From Paenibacillus_F sp047238265 (lineage in GTDB: Bacteria > Bacillota > Bacilli > Paenibacillales > NBRC-103111): 64,000 bases of DNA. Made by a program: the position numbers and the translations under genes. Positions 51,355 through 59,604 of this stretch are shown piece by piece. Numbering within the stretch: the stretch's first letter is position 1; every line of letters begins with the position of its first letter. The notes under the pieces were generated by a model, which saw only the letters and a list, made by a program, of their open reading frames with translations, had not been told where the DNA came from and searched no databases. The stretch is taken from assembly GCF_047238265.1 (NCBI RefSeq), contig NZ_JBDFMM010000001.1, forward strand, positions 744,001 through 808,000. Direction: 5' to 3'.

Positions 51355-51383
51355 TAGACATAACTATACAAATCGTGTATGAT
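51355..51383 (+). promoter_or_regulatory. Sigma-A promoter of the small unknown gene
   Basis: TAGACA (51355-51360) and TATGAT (51378-51383) at 17 bases; each matches consensus at five of six positions. Confidence 0.65.
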
Positions 51384-51513
51384 CAAAGTATTGTGAATCC
51401 CATTTATTGTAAGGTGCCCGGCTAAATTAAGGCTTCGTTTTATCTTTTATTTGTTATGAAGACATTACGGCCGGACCTTTGATAGGACCAAAATAGAATG
51501 GAAAACTGGAGGC

Positions 51514-51759
51514 TTGAAAGAATTGGAGAAAGCATTTCAAGTGTGTGTCCTGCTTTTTAATCAAGCTAATGAATATCAGTTAACGGCGAAACTTTACGAT
51601 TCCCTGGGACATAAAGGACAGGCCAAAAGGTACGCTCATAAAGCGGAGGCGTTTAATGAATCCGCTTATATCGTCCGGAGTTGTTTGGGTATCTCCTTTA
51701 CGGATGTGATCGAAGCCGTAACCGCCGCCGAAGCTTGCCCGGAAAATAAGGAAAGTTAA
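51514..51759 (+). CDS. Small protein of unknown function
   Basis: An 81-residue helical protein (LFNQANEYQLTAKLYDSLG, then KRYAHKAEAFNESAY) without a named family; the pattern hints at one TPR-like helix pair. The start is TTG at 51514, immediately after GGAGGC, or TTG at 51523 at 10 bases from the same site. A good promoter lies 130 bases upstream. Function unknown. Confidence 0.55.
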   Translation: MKELEKAFQVCVLLFNQANEYQLTAKLYDSLGHKGQAKRYAHKAEAFNESAYIVRSCLGISFTDVIEAVTAAEACPENKES

Positions 51760-51814
51760 TAGGTTAACCATTATATTTTAAAAAAAGAATCATAAAAGGT
51801 ATCCCAATTTATGG

Positions 51815-51843
51815 TTGACAAGGAAATTGAAAGCGCTTATAGT
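51815..51843 (+). promoter_or_regulatory. Promoter of the GH8 gene with cre site
   Basis: TTGACA (51815-51820) and TATAGT (51838-51843) at 17 bases. TGAAAGCGCTTATA (51828-51841) inside the spacer and -10 matches the CcpA cre consensus TGAAAnCGnTTWWW. Carbon catabolite repression of the GH8 enzyme is inferred. Confidence 0.8.
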
Positions 51844-51865
51844 TTTACTTAGGATCAAAACGCAG

Positions 51866-51940
51866 CAGCTGCCGATTTACTCTGAAAAACGCAATTTCGT
51901 TCACGAATTTGTTGGGTCAGGTAAGGACAGCTGTTTTTTT
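51866..51940 (+). terminator. Long leader hairpin with U-tract upstream of GH8
   Basis: CAGCTGCC (51866-51873) pairs with GG-A-CAGCTG (51925-51933). Inside, TTAC-CTGA pairs with TCAGGTAA and TTCGT with ACGAA, giving one imperfect hairpin of about 68 bases followed by seven Ts. It lies after the promoter and before the gene, so it would act as an attenuator. Confidence 0.55.
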
Positions 51941-51947
51941 ACGGCCA

Positions 51948-51969
51948 AAAGTTAAAGCGTTTTAACTTT
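51948..51969. promoter_or_regulatory. LacI-type palindrome
   Basis: AAAGTTAAA, four bases GCGT, TTTAACTTT: perfect 9-bp arms. The CG-centred shape is typical of LacI-family operators. It lies about 100 bases downstream of the transcription start. Confidence 0.6.
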
Positions 51970-52090
51970 GTGTACCGGACTGTGGAGTGTGGTCGGCCGA
52001 TGCGTTCCGGGAGGTGGTGGCCCGCGCGACAAGGGCGGAGATTTTGCTGGTCCATTCATACGCAGTGCAAATCAGAGAGGAGAATGAACG

Positions 52091-53437
52091 ATGAAAAAAA
52101 CATTACTGGGATTCACCGCATCCGCTTGTTTGCTATGCAGCCTGGTAGCCGCTCCGGTATTGGCGGGCGCTCAAGGTGTACCGGCCGCATCGGCTTCAGG
52201 AGATACCCTGGTACAAAGTCAGGCTGTTAACACGGCCGCGGCTGCCGCCATGAAACCGTTCCCTCAGCATGTCTCGTATACGTCCGGCACGATCAAACCG
52301 AACAATTATACCCAGGCCCAGCTCGATCAGCAGGTCAAAACGAAATATGACGAATGGAAATCAAGATACCTCGTCAAGCATCCGAAAATTTCAAACCAGT
52401 ACTACGTGTTTTATAATAAAGAAAAAATCGTCACGAAACCGAAGGACGTCGTTTCCTGCTCGGAAGGCCACGGGTACGGCATGCTGATCACCGCGTATAT
52501 GGCGGGTCACGATGCCGACGCCCAGACGTATTTCGACGGCTTGTACCGCTTCTATAAAGCTCATCCGAGTTCGATCGATCCCGCTCTGATGGCATGGCAG
52601 CAGGCGAAGGATTCGTCGGGCAATATCGTGGACACTTCGGGCAGCGATGCGGCTACGGACGGCGATATGGATATCGCGTATGCGCTGCTGCTTGCCGACA
52701 AGCAGTGGGGCAGCTCGGGAACGGTGAACTACAAGAGTGAAGCCGTGAAGATCATCAACGCCATCATGAAGCGTGAAGTGCACGCGAAATATTTCCATCT
52801 GAAGATGGGCGACTGGGCTTCGGACAGCGATCCCGAATACGGTCCGGGCACACGCGCGTCCGATTTTATGCTGAATCATCTCAAGACGTTCAAGGCCGCC
52901 ACCGGCAATGCGAACTGGGATAAAGTGACGGACACGACTTACAACGTAATCAATACGGTGTTCCAAAACAACTCCCCGAATACGGGGCTGCTTCCGGATT
53001 TCATCGTGCGCAAATCGAACGGCACTTACGCGCCGGCACCGGAAGGTTACCTGGAGGAAACGACCGACAACGACTACAGCTGGAATTCCTGCCGGACACC
53101 TTGGCGGATCGCAACGGATTACCTCATAAGCGGGGATACCCGGGCTTTGAACCAGGTCCGCAAAATGAACAGCTGGATCCAGTCCGCAACCGGGGGCAAC
53201 CCGGCCAAGATCGCCTCGGGTTACGAGCTTAACGGAAAGGTGCTCGAAACGGGTCACGCGATCGCGTTCACCGCGCCTTTTGCCGTCAGCGCGATGGTAG
53301 ATTCATCCAACCAGACGTGGCTGAACAAGGTGTGGAGCGATATCGTCAACTCGCCGACCTCCGATAGCTATTATTACGACAACAGCATCCGCGTGCTCAG
53401 CATGATTATGGTGTCCGGCAACTGGTGGACGCCGTAA
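52091..53437 (+). CDS. Secreted GH8 glycoside hydrolase (chitosanase or endoglucanase)
   Basis: A 448-residue secreted enzyme. A signal peptide (MKKTLLGFTASACLLCSLVA, cleaved near AGA) precedes an (alpha/alpha)6-barrel GH8 domain. The proton donor is likely E125 in SCSEGHGYGM and the signature ATDGDMDIAYALL carries D190. The closest known members are Bacillus chitosanases/licheninases that cut chitosan or mixed-link beta-glucan. AGAGGAG lies 8 bases before the ATG. No binding module is attached. The promoter carries a cre site, so glucose should repress it. Confidence 0.9.
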   Translation: MKKTLLGFTASACLLCSLVAAPVLAGAQGVPAASASGDTLVQSQAVNTAAAAAMKPFPQHVSYTSGTIKPNNYTQAQLDQQVKTKYDEWKSRYLVKHPKISNQYYVFYNKEKIVTKPKDVVSCSEGHGYGMLITAYMAGHDADAQTYFDGLYRFYKAHPSSIDPALMAWQQAKDSSGNIVDTSGSDAATDGDMDIAYALLLADKQWGSSGTVNYKSEAVKIINAIMKREVHAKYFHLKMGDWASDSDPEYGPGTRASDFMLNHLKTFKAATGNANWDKVTDTTYNVINTVFQNNSPNTGLLPDFIVRKSNGTYAPAPEGYLEETTDNDYSWNSCRTPWRIATDYLISGDTRALNQVRKMNSWIQSATGGNPAKIASGYELNGKVLETGHAIAFTAPFAVSAMVDSSNQTWLNKVWSDIVNSPTSDSYYYDNSIRVLSMIMVSGNWWTP

Positions 53438-53448
53438 TCGATTCAAGT

Positions 53449-53477
53449 AAGATGCCCGATCCCGGGCATCTTTTTTT
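53449..53477 (+). terminator. Terminator of the GH8 gene
   Basis: AGATGCCCG with CGGGCATCT, then a run of Ts. Confidence 0.9.
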
Positions 53478-53582
53478 GTCCGTTTTTTTGGGCATAGAAG
53501 AATAGCCGGCGGAAAAGAAACTTTTTGTGGGGAAACGGAGTCTGTAAAGGTGTGGGAATAAATGGATGGGGAGGTGGCGTTT

Positions 53583-54080
53583 ATGATCCGAAATATCCTT
53601 CTAGTTGTTTTCTTGCTCGTCTGCCTGCCGGGATGCGCAAATAGTCCGGAACAGTCAAAAGGCACTTTTACCGGATATGTGGTGCAAAAGGACACGAAGG
53701 CGAATCGGGCGCTGCTTGTGAGCGATACGGAAAGCGGCTTAATGGGTGACGAAAAAATTTATGATGCGGAATGGATATCCGGAATTGCGGATCAAGTTAA
53801 CGTCGGGGAAAAAGTTACGGTTGAGACTATAGGGGTGATCATGACGTCCTATCCGGGACAAACAAGCGGAACCTTCCTTTCTAACGAAAATCCGGTGAAG
53901 CCCCAGGGAGCTGTACTTGAGCCCGCAGAAGTCCTGCAAAGGGCATTTCATCAGGAAAAGGCCCGTATCCCAACCGTGAAGAAAGTCTCTCTGGACAACG
54001 AAAAGAAAGTTTGGAATGTCACTCTGCACGACAATAGCCTTCATAAGGATGTCGAAATTGTGATCGAAGATCGGGAATAG
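53583..54080 (+). CDS. DUF3221-type lipoprotein
   Basis: A 165-residue exported lipoprotein. The signal MIRNILLVVFLLVCLPGC ends in the lipobox LPGC, so the mature protein starts with a lipidated Cys. The body (TGYVVQKDTKANRALLVSDT onward) matches the DUF3221 type seen in Bacillales; the function is unknown. The ATG at 53583 follows GGGGAGG by about 9 bases. The next gene starts 16 bases after the stop, so the two form a pair. Confidence 0.75.
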   Translation: MIRNILLVVFLLVCLPGCANSPEQSKGTFTGYVVQKDTKANRALLVSDTESGLMGDEKIYDAEWISGIADQVNVGEKVTVETIGVIMTSYPGQTSGTFLSNENPVKPQGAVLEPAEVLQRAFHQEKARIPTVKKVSLDNEKKVWNVTLHDNSLHKDVEIVIEDRE

Positions 54081-54096
54081 TTTGGAGGACGTTTGG

Positions 54097-54651
54097 ATGC
54101 TTTGGGATTTTGACGCTTCGACTGTGCTGCTGGCTCTCCTTGTGTTGATCGTGTTGCTCGTTCGGCTGAAAATCAAGCATAACCGGAGCTATTTATATGT
54201 GTCTCTATATGCCGTTTTTTATATCTACATGGTAAACGTGCTCCGATACACCTTGTTTCCGATACCCTTATTTGTCACGGAGTATGATGTGTTCCGACTT
54301 TCCTACGACCTTGATCCGACTAACTTCGTTCATTGGCAAGCGGCCCAAATTTACAACAATATTTTGCTTTCGGTCCCGTTCGGATTCGGGCTGCCTTTTC
54401 TCCGGAAGGTGAGTTTTAAACGTATGCTTCGGGCTGGAGTCATGTTCGGCGTGGCAATCGAGAGTGCCCAGCTGCTGCTTTCCCTGCTTATCCGTGCCGG
54501 ATACCGGACTGTAGACGTGAACGATGTGCTGCTGAATTTTACCGGCGTTCTGCTCGGGTACGGAGGTTACCGGTTGTTTGCGGCCCTGGTCCGCGGAATC
54601 CGTCCCGGTAAGAAGAGAGGGCTTTCGTCTCTGCTTGATACCGCCGTATAA
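54097..54651 (+). CDS. VanZ-like membrane protein
   Basis: A 184-residue membrane protein with four or five helices and the VanZ-like segments NILLSVPFGFGLPFL, AGVMFGVAIESAQLLLSLL and DVNDVLLNFTGVLLGY. The prototype VanZ gives low teicoplanin resistance, but most family members have no known role and this one is not beside van genes. The ATG at 54097 is 8 bases after GGAGG; a TTG at 54082 is a weaker choice. It is the second gene after the DUF3221 lipoprotein. Confidence 0.82.
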   Translation: MLWDFDASTVLLALLVLIVLLVRLKIKHNRSYLYVSLYAVFYIYMVNVLRYTLFPIPLFVTEYDVFRLSYDLDPTNFVHWQAAQIYNNILLSVPFGFGLPFLRKVSFKRMLRAGVMFGVAIESAQLLLSLLIRAGYRTVDVNDVLLNFTGVLLGYGGYRLFAALVRGIRPGKKRGLSSLLDTAV

Positions 54652-54689
54652 ACTTTATGAAACTTTAAGTTAACAAGGCTCAAAACGTA

Positions 54690-54718
54690 TTGGAAAACCT
54701 AACCTTACCCTTTATGAT
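54690..54718 (+). promoter_or_regulatory. Promoter of the excalibur-domain gene
   Basis: TTGGAA (54690-54695) and TATGAT (54713-54718) at 17 bases. Confidence 0.65.
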
Positions 54719-54759
54719 AGGTTTGTAACGGGAAATTCGTTCATAAGGGGATAACGAGG

Positions 54760-55026
54760 ATGAAGAAAAAATTAGCGGCGGTACTTGCGGCAGCTTTGTT
54801 TGTGGCCCTGCCTCTGGGACTGAGCGAACACGCGGCGGCGAAAGCGGCCAAGACTTACAAAAATTGCACGGAACTCAACAAAGACTATAAAGGCGGTGTC
54901 GCCCTTTCGGATTCGACCAAGAACAAAGGCGGCAAAACCAAGTACAAGCCGTATGCTTCCAAAGAGCTTTACGAGGCGAACAAGAAGCTCGACGGGGACA
55001 AAGATAAGATTGCCTGCGAGCGCTGA
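54760..55026 (+). CDS. Secreted excalibur calcium-binding domain protein
   Basis: An 88-residue exported protein: a signal peptide (MKKKLAAVLAAALFVALPLG to AAA) and one excalibur domain beginning YKNCTELNKDYKGGV and ending LDGDKDKIACER, whose Dx[DN]xDG-like loop binds calcium between two conserved cysteines. In other Bacilli this domain is attached to nucleases or stands alone. Single-gene unit with a promoter and terminator. The role is unknown. Confidence 0.87.
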   Translation: MKKKLAAVLAAALFVALPLGLSEHAAAKAAKTYKNCTELNKDYKGGVALSDSTKNKGGKTKYKPYASKELYEANKKLDGDKDKIACER

Positions 55027-55033
55027 TAATGCG

Positions 55034-55063
55034 GAACCTTTCCGCCCGGAAGGGTTCTTTTTT
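55034..55063 (+). terminator. Terminator of the excalibur gene
   Basis: GAACC-TTCCG with CGGAA-GGTTC, then six Ts. Confidence 0.85.
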
Positions 55064-55269
55064 GTTGGATACAAGGCGGTTGGAATGATTGCGGGTTAAA
55101 ATCTGCAATCTTTTCGCAGCAGGCTGCGCGCTCGGTTCACGGTTTGCTTTGCCGGATGGCTTAACCGTATGCTAGTTGAAGGCTGCGTCCCGCTCTCTGT
55201 CCAAAATGCCCCGAAATAGGGTAAAATCAGAGAGACAACCGGTTAGCCGGAAGAACGGAGGACCCGATT

Positions 55270-55629
55270 TTGAAAGTAGAAATGGATCTTTATAACGATT
55301 GGATTGAAACGGTGAAGGAAATATTCCGCGGTTCGGGAGCGCCTCTGCCGCAGGATTGGAGCGCCGATGAGGTCGGCCGCGAGTATTACCTCCAGACTTC
55401 GGCATCCGAAGAGGAAGCGGAGGAGCGCCGGAAAGCAAACGAGCAGAGGCTGACGGATATGCAGCGGACGCTGCTGGACAATATGGAGACGGTGGTCGTG
55501 CCCGATATCCGGGAGAAAACCGGCTACGGCGGCAGTCAGTTTCGCTTCCGCTGGATTTATTCGCAAGGGGAGCATATCGTGGAAGAATGCTCGCAGTACC
55601 GCATCCCGCTGGGGCCTACGCCGGAGTAG
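55270..55629 (+). CDS. Protein of unknown function
   Basis: A 119-residue acidic, soluble protein. The middle is a charged helix (SASEEEAEERRKANEQRL) and the end is beta-rich (GGSQFRFRWIYSQG). No named family is recognised. The TTG start is 8 bases after GGAGG, which is strong support. It sits alone between the excalibur gene and the MarR regulator, with no terminator recognised after it. Confidence 0.65.
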   Translation: MKVEMDLYNDWIETVKEIFRGSGAPLPQDWSADEVGREYYLQTSASEEEAEERRKANEQRLTDMQRTLLDNMETVVVPDIREKTGYGGSQFRFRWIYSQGEHIVEECSQYRIPLGPTPE

Positions 55630-55684
55630 CCGCTTGCGTATTTGTTCGCCGGAAAAAAATTCCCGGCAACTATTCCGGATTCGC

Positions 55685-55731
55685 TTGACACCTCTCCAAA
55701 AGGGGTGTATATTTATCTTAAATTAAAGATA
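55685..55731 (+). promoter_or_regulatory. Promoter and operator of the MarR-type gene
   Basis: TTGACA (55685-55690) and TATATT (55708-55713) at 17 bases. The 18-bp palindrome TATCTTAAATTAAAGATA (55714-55731) follows immediately and would block transcription when bound. A near copy controls pirin, so it is probably the binding site of the regulator encoded here. Confidence 0.8.
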
Positions 55732-55769
55732 TTTAAATTTGAGATATCGACAGAACGGTGGTGAACCGC

Positions 55770-56234
55770 ATGAAAGAGCAGGACAACACCTTAGTGAATG
55801 AAGACATCGACTTATCGCTTAAATTGTTTGTGGTTCTTTCGAAAGCCCAGAAGGTCATTATGGACCGCTCGGTCAAGGATATGAAAAGACACGGCTTGTC
55901 TCCTTCGGAGTTCGCCATACTGGAGCTTCTGTACCATAAAGGAAAGTTTCCGCTTCAGCAGATCGGAGACAAGATTCTCGTCACCAGCGGAAGCATCACC
56001 TACAACATTGACAAGCTGGAGAAGAAAAAGCTTCTGAGACGCATCTCGTGTGCGAGTGACCGCCGCGTGACTTATGCGGAGATTACGGAGCAGGGCACGG
56101 AGCTGTTTAACGATATTTTTCCCGAGCATGCCGAGGTTGTGAAAGCAAGTATGAGCGGATTGACGGCGGAAGAGAAGAAGCTGGCGATCGGGCTGATCAA
56201 AAAGCTGGGTACGGCGGCTCAAAAGCAGGGATAA
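55770..56234 (+). CDS. MarR family regulator, MhqR-like
   Basis: A 154-residue winged-helix regulator with the MarR core (GLSPSEFAILELLYHKGKF, LVTSGSITYNIDKLEKKKLL, SDRRVTYAEITEQG). The set of genes downstream matches the B. subtilis MhqR regulon for quinone and electrophile defence, so it is probably an MhqR-type repressor. The ATG at 55770 is 8 bases after GGTGG; GTG at 55758 is less likely. The 18-bp palindrome at its own promoter implies autoregulation. Confidence 0.87.
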   Translation: MKEQDNTLVNEDIDLSLKLFVVLSKAQKVIMDRSVKDMKRHGLSPSEFAILELLYHKGKFPLQQIGDKILVTSGSITYNIDKLEKKKLLRRISCASDRRVTYAEITEQGTELFNDIFPEHAEVVKASMSGLTAEEKKLAIGLIKKLGTAAQKQG

Positions 56235-56243
56235 AATTTTTTT

Positions 56244-56271
56244 TTGGCAAATATCTTAAAATTAAGATAAT
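56244..56271 (+). promoter_or_regulatory. Pirin promoter with overlapping operator
   Basis: TTGGCA (56244-56249) and GATAAT (56266-56271) at 16 bases flank TATCTTAAAATTAAGATA (56252-56269), an 18-bp palindrome with perfect 8-bp arms, nearly identical to the one at the MarR promoter. Confidence 0.8.
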
Positions 56272-56316
56272 CAAATTTAAGATTTCCGGTTCGTTCCGGA
56301 CGAGGGAGCGGTTATC

Positions 56317-57048
56317 ATGATCAAAATTCACGAGGCGCTGACGCGCATTACAAGGAATTTCGGCTGGCTGTACACGAGCCACAGTTTTTCATTCGGGGGT
56401 TATTTCGATCCGGGAAATACGGAATTCGGACCGCTGAGGGTGTTCAACGATGACCGGGTGCAGCCTTTAAAAGGGTTCGATTTCCACAAGCACGAGGAAA
56501 TGGAGATCGTGACAGTGGTCCTCCGGGGCGAGCTGCAGCACGAGGACACGCTGGGCAACAAAACGGTCACGCGTGCCGGAGAGGTTCAGCGGATGACCGC
56601 GGGCACCGGCATTGAGCATGCCGAGACAAATCCTTCGGCTACGGAAGAAGTGGAGCTGCTCCAGCTCTGGTTTACGCCGGATGAGGAAGGGCTTACCCCT
56701 TCCTACGAGCAGGCTTCCTACGACCTGGATGCCCGCAAAAACGAATGGGTTCCCGTCGTAACGGGACGGCCGCGGGAAGCCGCCGCCGATGAAGGCGATG
56801 ACGGGATGAAGCCGGCCCGCATCCATCAGGATATGACGCTCTACCTCGCGGAGCTGGAGCCGGGACGCGTGCTTGAGTTCAGCCAGAAGCCGGGAAGACG
56901 GATGTACGTCTTCGTTATCGAAGGCTCCGTAACGGCGGACGGCGCATACAAGCTGTCCCGCAGGGACGCGGCGCGTATTACGGAGCAGGAAAGGCTTGAC
57001 CTGCACACCGAGACGGGAGCCCGGCTCATGCTGATCGACCTGCCGTAA
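56317..57048 (+). CDS. Pirin family protein (quercetin 2,3-dioxygenase-like)
   Basis: A 243-residue bicupin. The N-terminal cupin has FGGYFDPGNTEFGPLRVFND, FHKHEEMEIVTVVLRGELQHED and GTGIEHAETNPS with the expected metal-binding His and Glu residues. Family members such as E. coli YhhW oxidise quercetin, while others act as redox-sensing partners. GAGGGAG precedes the ATG. Its promoter carries the MarR-type operator, so it belongs to the same electrophile response. Confidence 0.88.
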   Translation: MIKIHEALTRITRNFGWLYTSHSFSFGGYFDPGNTEFGPLRVFNDDRVQPLKGFDFHKHEEMEIVTVVLRGELQHEDTLGNKTVTRAGEVQRMTAGTGIEHAETNPSATEEVELLQLWFTPDEEGLTPSYEQASYDLDARKNEWVPVVTGRPREAAADEGDDGMKPARIHQDMTLYLAELEPGRVLEFSQKPGRRMYVFVIEGSVTADGAYKLSRRDAARITEQERLDLHTETGARLMLIDLP

Positions 57049-57177
57049 GCGGACTTTTGACCGGCAACGTGCCCGGACAAGGCCGCACGGCCGGAATACT
57101 TTTTCCCCGCGGGCTTACGCTTGACGGATGATATAAACGCATACCCTACCACTGCCCGAAATAGAGGAGAGATCATC

Positions 57178-57804
57178 ATGAACGATTTCGAAACGGTATT
57201 AAAAGAACGCAGATCGGCTACCAAATTCGTGAAGGGTGTCGAGCTGCCGGATCCGGAACTGGATGCGATTTTCAGCCTGGTCAAATATACGCCGTCGGCT
57301 TTTAATTTGCAGCATGCTCATTACGTGGTCGTGAAAGATCCCGCGGTAAAGGAGCGGGTATATGAGGCGGCTAACAAGCAGTACAAGGTTAAAATGGCGT
57401 CGGCCGCCATTCTGGTGCTCGGTCATATGGACGCCCATCACGATGCCGGTAAGATCAACGAAGGGCTGCTGAATCTGGGCGTGATCAACAAGCAGGAATA
57501 TGACCAGACGATCGAAGCGATCACGGCGTTTTATGAGGACAGAGGCGAAGCGTTCAAACGCGAAGAAGCGGTCCGCAACGCGAGCTTGTCCGCGATGACC
57601 TTCATGCTGGCCGCCAAAGACAGAGGATGGGACACCTGTCCGATGATCGGCTTCGACCCGGATGCGATGCGCGAAGCGCTGAATATCCCCGACCGGTATG
57701 TGCCGGCCCTGCTCATTACCATAGGCAAGGAAGACGTTTCCGGCCAAAGGCCGCGGGGCTACCGCAAGCCGGTCGGCGAATTCGTAAGCAGGGACTCTTT
57801 CTGA
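57178..57804 (+). CDS. Nitroreductase family protein, MhqN-like
   Basis: A 208-residue FMN-dependent nitroreductase-fold enzyme: ERRSATKFVKGVELPDPEL, YTPSAFNLQHAHYVVV near residue 40 and GWDTCPMIGFDP near 158. Such enzymes reduce nitro compounds or quinones with NAD(P)H. The ATG at 57178 follows GAGGAGAG by 7 bases. It lies 130 bases after pirin and 65 before the ring-cleaving dioxygenase, the same gene types as mhqN-mhqO in B. subtilis. Confidence 0.88.
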   Translation: MNDFETVLKERRSATKFVKGVELPDPELDAIFSLVKYTPSAFNLQHAHYVVVKDPAVKERVYEAANKQYKVKMASAAILVLGHMDAHHDAGKINEGLLNLGVINKQEYDQTIEAITAFYEDRGEAFKREEAVRNASLSAMTFMLAAKDRGWDTCPMIGFDPDAMREALNIPDRYVPALLITIGKEDVSGQRPRGYRKPVGEFVSRDSF

Positions 57805-57868
57805 AACACTTCCGGCTAATTTTCTCCTGTAAAGCCAACCTATATTAAAATCGAAGAGGTGCTCAATC

Positions 57869-58819
57869 ATGACGAAAAAAACAGCAGGCATTCATCATAT
57901 TACCGCTTTTGTAAAAGACGCGCAGGCGAACGTTGATTTTTACGCCGGTGTGCTCGGTTTGAGACTCGTGAAAAAAACGATCAACTTCGACGCGCCGGAA
58001 GTGTATCATCTGTATTTCGGAAATGAAGCGGGAAGCCCCGGCACGGCCATTACGTTCTTTCCTTGGGCAACGTCGCGCAAAGGCCGTATCGGCGGCGGCC
58101 AGGTCGGCATCGTGACCTTCGCGGTTCCGCAGGGTGCGCTGCCTTTCTGGAAAGAGCGGCTGCAGAAGCTGGAAATTCCGTTCCGGGAGACGGAGCGTTT
58201 CTCGGAAACGTATATCCAGTTCCAGGATAAGGACGGTCTGGAGCTTGAGCTGGTGGAACGGGCGGAAGGAGCGGACAGCAAATGGTCGTTCGGCGGCGTC
58301 CCTGCCGATAAAGCGATCAAAGGCTTCGGCGGCGCGGTGCTTTACAGTCTGAATCCGGAAAGCACGATGCACACCGTCGAGCATGTAATGGGGCTGACAA
58401 GAACCGCCGAGGAAGACGGCCTGGTCCGTTTCGTATCGGAAGGGGACATCGGCAACGTGGTGGATATCAGAAAAGACGAGGTGCCCCAAGGCTCGGGCGG
58501 TGCGGGCACGGTCCATCATATCGCATGGCGGGCCAAAGACTTCGAAGACCACGAAGACTGGAGAGACTATGTCCAGATGAACGGGTTCCAGCCGACGCCG
58601 GTTATCGACCGCCAATATTTTAACGCGATTTACTTCCGCGAGGCGGGCGGGATCTTGTTCGAGATCGCGACGGATCCTCCGGGCTTCACGCGCGACGAGC
58701 CGTTCGAAGCGCTGGGCGAAGAGCTTGTGCTGCCGGAATGGTATGAACCTCACCGGGCGGCTATCCAGAAAGGACTTCCTCCTATCGAAGTCCGTGTATT
58801 GGAGGCGGATAAACAATGA
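57869..58819 (+). CDS. Ring-cleaving dioxygenase (glyoxalase/vicinal oxygen chelate), MhqO-like
   Basis: A 316-residue protein of two vicinal-oxygen-chelate domains. The first begins GIHHITAFVKDAQANVDFYA with HITA and later ELELVE; the second has VHHIAWRAKDFEDHEDW and RQYFNAIYFREAGGILFEIA, giving the His, His, Glu metal site. Relatives MhqO and MhqE open hydroquinone rings. AGAGGTG precedes the ATG. Its end overlaps the esterase start by 4 bases, so the two are coupled. Confidence 0.9.
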   Translation: MTKKTAGIHHITAFVKDAQANVDFYAGVLGLRLVKKTINFDAPEVYHLYFGNEAGSPGTAITFFPWATSRKGRIGGGQVGIVTFAVPQGALPFWKERLQKLEIPFRETERFSETYIQFQDKDGLELELVERAEGADSKWSFGGVPADKAIKGFGGAVLYSLNPESTMHTVEHVMGLTRTAEEDGLVRFVSEGDIGNVVDIRKDEVPQGSGGAGTVHHIAWRAKDFEDHEDWRDYVQMNGFQPTPVIDRQYFNAIYFREAGGILFEIATDPPGFTRDEPFEALGEELVLPEWYEPHRAAIQKGLPPIEVRVLEADKQ

Positions 58820-59433
58820 CGATGAAACATGTATACCGTGAAGGAAGCAATCCGGCGGCGCCTGTCCTGGTCCTTTTCCACGGAACGGGAGGAACCGAGC
58901 AAGATCTGTTCCCGCTGGCCGAGCGCATCTCGCCCGAATCCTCCGTGCTGAGCGTCCGGGGTAATGTTCTTGAAAACGGAATGCCGCGCTTTTTCCGCAG
59001 ACTGGCGGAGGGGATATTTGACGAGAAAGATCTCGTATTCCGCACGGAGGAGCTTTACGGGTTTCTGAACGAGGCGGCGGAGCAGTACGGATTCGACCGG
59101 GGCAATCTTGTTGCCGTAGGCTACTCCAACGGGGCGAACATTGCGGGAAGCCTGCTTTTCCATTACAAGCAGGCTTTGAAAGGGGCGATCCTTCATCATC
59201 CGATGGTGCCCCGCAGAGGGATCGAGCTGCCGGATTCCACGGGTCTGCCCGTCTTTATCGGAGCGGGCAAGAACGATCCGCTCTGCACCCCGGAGGAGAC
59301 GGAGGAGCTCAAGAATCTGCTGGAAGCGGCGGGCGCCGAAGTGGAGATTCACTGGGAGAATTACGGCCATCAGCTGACGGATTCGGAAGTAAACGCCGCG
59401 GCCCGCTGGTTTGCGGATCGTTTTAAAGGCTGA
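58816..59433 (+). CDS. Alpha/beta hydrolase (carboxylesterase), MhqD-like
   Basis: A 205-residue phospholipase/carboxylesterase-type hydrolase. The oxyanion motif FHGTGG, the nucleophile serine in GYSNGAN near residue 103, the acid in GKNDPLC near 154 and the histidine in GHQLT complete the triad. In B. subtilis mhqE-mhqD has the same dioxygenase-esterase order. It overlaps the dioxygenase by 4 bases. It probably hydrolyses a product of ring cleavage or an electrophile adduct. Confidence 0.88.
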   Translation: MTMKHVYREGSNPAAPVLVLFHGTGGTEQDLFPLAERISPESSVLSVRGNVLENGMPRFFRRLAEGIFDEKDLVFRTEELYGFLNEAAEQYGFDRGNLVAVGYSNGANIAGSLLFHYKQALKGAILHHPMVPRRGIELPDSTGLPVFIGAGKNDPLCTPEETEELKNLLEAAGAEVEIHWENYGHQLTDSEVNAAARWFADRFKG

Positions 59434-59604
59434 AGCTGCGTGCGAGGCGCGGAATTAGGACCGCGGCGTAACCCTGCAGGGCAGGAAGCGCCGCCTAATG
59501 GAGCTGGCTCGCCGGCGTCACATTATCCCGTCTGACAGCCTCATAGGCATCACAGCACCCTGCCCTCGCAGAAGCGGAGGCGGGAAGGAAAGGAGAGAGC
59601 GAGT

